Source: Maribacter flavus
GTDB lineage: Bacteria; Bacteroidota; Bacteroidia; Flavobacteriales; Flavobacteriaceae
Assembly (NCBI RefSeq): GCF_008386635.1
Contig: NZ_VUOE01000001.1
Coordinates: 1,054,001 to 1,118,000, forward strand
DNA length: 64,000 nt
Direction: 5' to 3'
Shown here: positions 63,731 to 64,000 of the stretch, in pieces
How positions within the stretch are numbered: the first letter of the stretch is position 1
Layout of the letters: every line of letters begins with the position of its first letter
The notes under the pieces: generated by a model
What the model saw: the letters and a program-made list of their open reading frames with translations, nothing else
Databases searched by the model: none
What the model was told of the DNA's origin: nothing
Made by a program: the position numbers and the translations under genes

Positions 63731-63849
63731 AAAGGAGGGGCTTCCTTAAAAAAGCTCCCCTCCCTGGTTAGGGAGGGGTGTTCCGCGACAGCGGAACGGG
63801 GTGGGTCGAAGTTTCTTACCGATACTTTTTCCATCGCCGAAAAAGTATC
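63731..63849. repeat. Cluster of intergenic hairpins
   Basis: Four adjacent hairpins occupy this gene-free stretch. GGAGGGGCTT pairs with AAG(T)CCCCTCC-side bases (63734-63763, one bulge). CCCCTCCCT/AGGGAGGGG with loop GGTT is perfect (63757-63778). GTTCCGC/GCGGAAC with loop GACA is perfect (63780-63797). GATACTTTTT/AAAAAGTATC with a 9-base loop is perfect (63821-63849). A 97-codon open frame on the minus strand spans them but has no coding character. The arrangement looks like a dispersed intergenic repeat of Bacteroidota. Confidence 0.65.
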
Positions 63850-63865
63850 CAAAAAGGCTAGGCTG

Positions 63866-64000
63866 ATTTTGGGATACTTGAAATCCAGCAAGTCCTTGGC
63901 CCGCATCGCCCAGGCCGTTTCCGATTGCATCGGAATACTATTTGGGCGATTTCCTTTTGCCAAGTCCAAGGACGCCCGGATTTACTACGTATCCCAAAAT
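63866..64000. repeat. Nested palindromic element, truncated by the window end
   Basis: From outside to inside the arms are ATTTTGGGATAC (63866-63877) with GTATCCCAAAAT (63989-64000), AAATCC with GGATTT, CTTGGC with GCCAAG, ATCGCCCA with TGGGCGAT, and TTCCGAT with ATCGGAA around a 3-base loop. All are perfect and in the correct nested order over 135 bases. The outer arm reaches the last base of the window, so the element may be longer. Nothing else is seen from 63605 to 64000 apart from this, the hairpins and the -7 box. Confidence 0.7.

Noticed and set aside
63676-63969. 97-codon open frame on the minus strand at the window end
   Set aside because: It runs straight through four hairpins and most of the nested palindrome, has no family resemblance and no start signal; more likely a repeat-derived spurious frame.
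1-64000. CRISPR arrays, tRNA or rRNA genes, insertion sequences, prophage
   Set aside because: No regular spaced repeats, no transposase or phage proteins, and no recognisable tRNA or rRNA stretch was seen; the short repeats listed do not have CRISPR spacing.

Overview
The window is about 64 kb of a Bacteroidota chromosome, almost certainly a marine-type member of the Flavobacteriaceae. The evidence is: start sites with little Shine-Dalgarno signal, several TAnnTTTG -7 boxes of the Bacteroidota type, a C-terminal type IX secretion tail, a Tat-type DUF1501 protein beside a DUF1800 protein, WG-repeat and SusD-free periplasmic enzymes, and above all a complete flexirubin-type pigment locus. The genus cannot be fixed from the sequence.

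Layout. Positions 1-21029 are ordinary chromosome: the 3' part of mfd, a TerB-like protein, two SxxK serine hydrolases, a TlpA-like thioredoxin, an ACT-domain protein, yraN, a DUF1800/DUF1501 pair, metG, tex, a Sua5-type tRNA-modification enzyme, a histone-deacetylase-like hydrolase, a PAP2 phosphatase and a sodium:solute symporter. metG and tex each carry an in-frame copy of the same short dispersed repeat.

Positions 21052-53100 are the flexirubin (aryl polyene plus dialkylresorcinol) locus. A halogenase-like flavoprotein faces away from about 31 densely packed plus-strand genes, many overlapping by ATGA or similar. Tyrosine ammonia-lyase would make the 4-hydroxycinnamate starter. Ketosynthases with a catalytically dead chain-length-factor partner, two ACPs, a ketoreductase and hotdog dehydratases with split active sites would build the polyene. 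DarA and DarB would make the dialkylresorcinol. A methyltransferase, the halogenase-like enzyme, a CrtI-like oxidoreductase and a JmjC/cupin protein are candidate tailoring enzymes. LpxL-like, BtrH-like, PlsC-like and C45 (Ntn) proteins are candidates for ester formation or acyl transfer. An ABC-2 exporter, an MMPL protein fused to an acyltransferase, a LolA-like carrier, a lipoprotein and a beta-barrel are candidates for moving the pigment to the outer membrane. No acyl-AMP ligase or phosphopantetheinyl transferase is visible here.

Positions 53171-63604 return to ordinary genes: a short ssb without the acidic tail, a small membrane protein, then a plus-strand block of sugar/acid catabolism (GH140-like hydrolase, GNAT, iron-sulfur protein, epimerase, enolase-superfamily enzyme, VOC protein, 2-hydroxyacid dehydrogenase, periplasmic M20 and M28 hydrolases) and an SGNH hydrolase. 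The last 400 bases hold no credible gene but contain a series of hairpins and a nested palindrome that is cut by the window edge.
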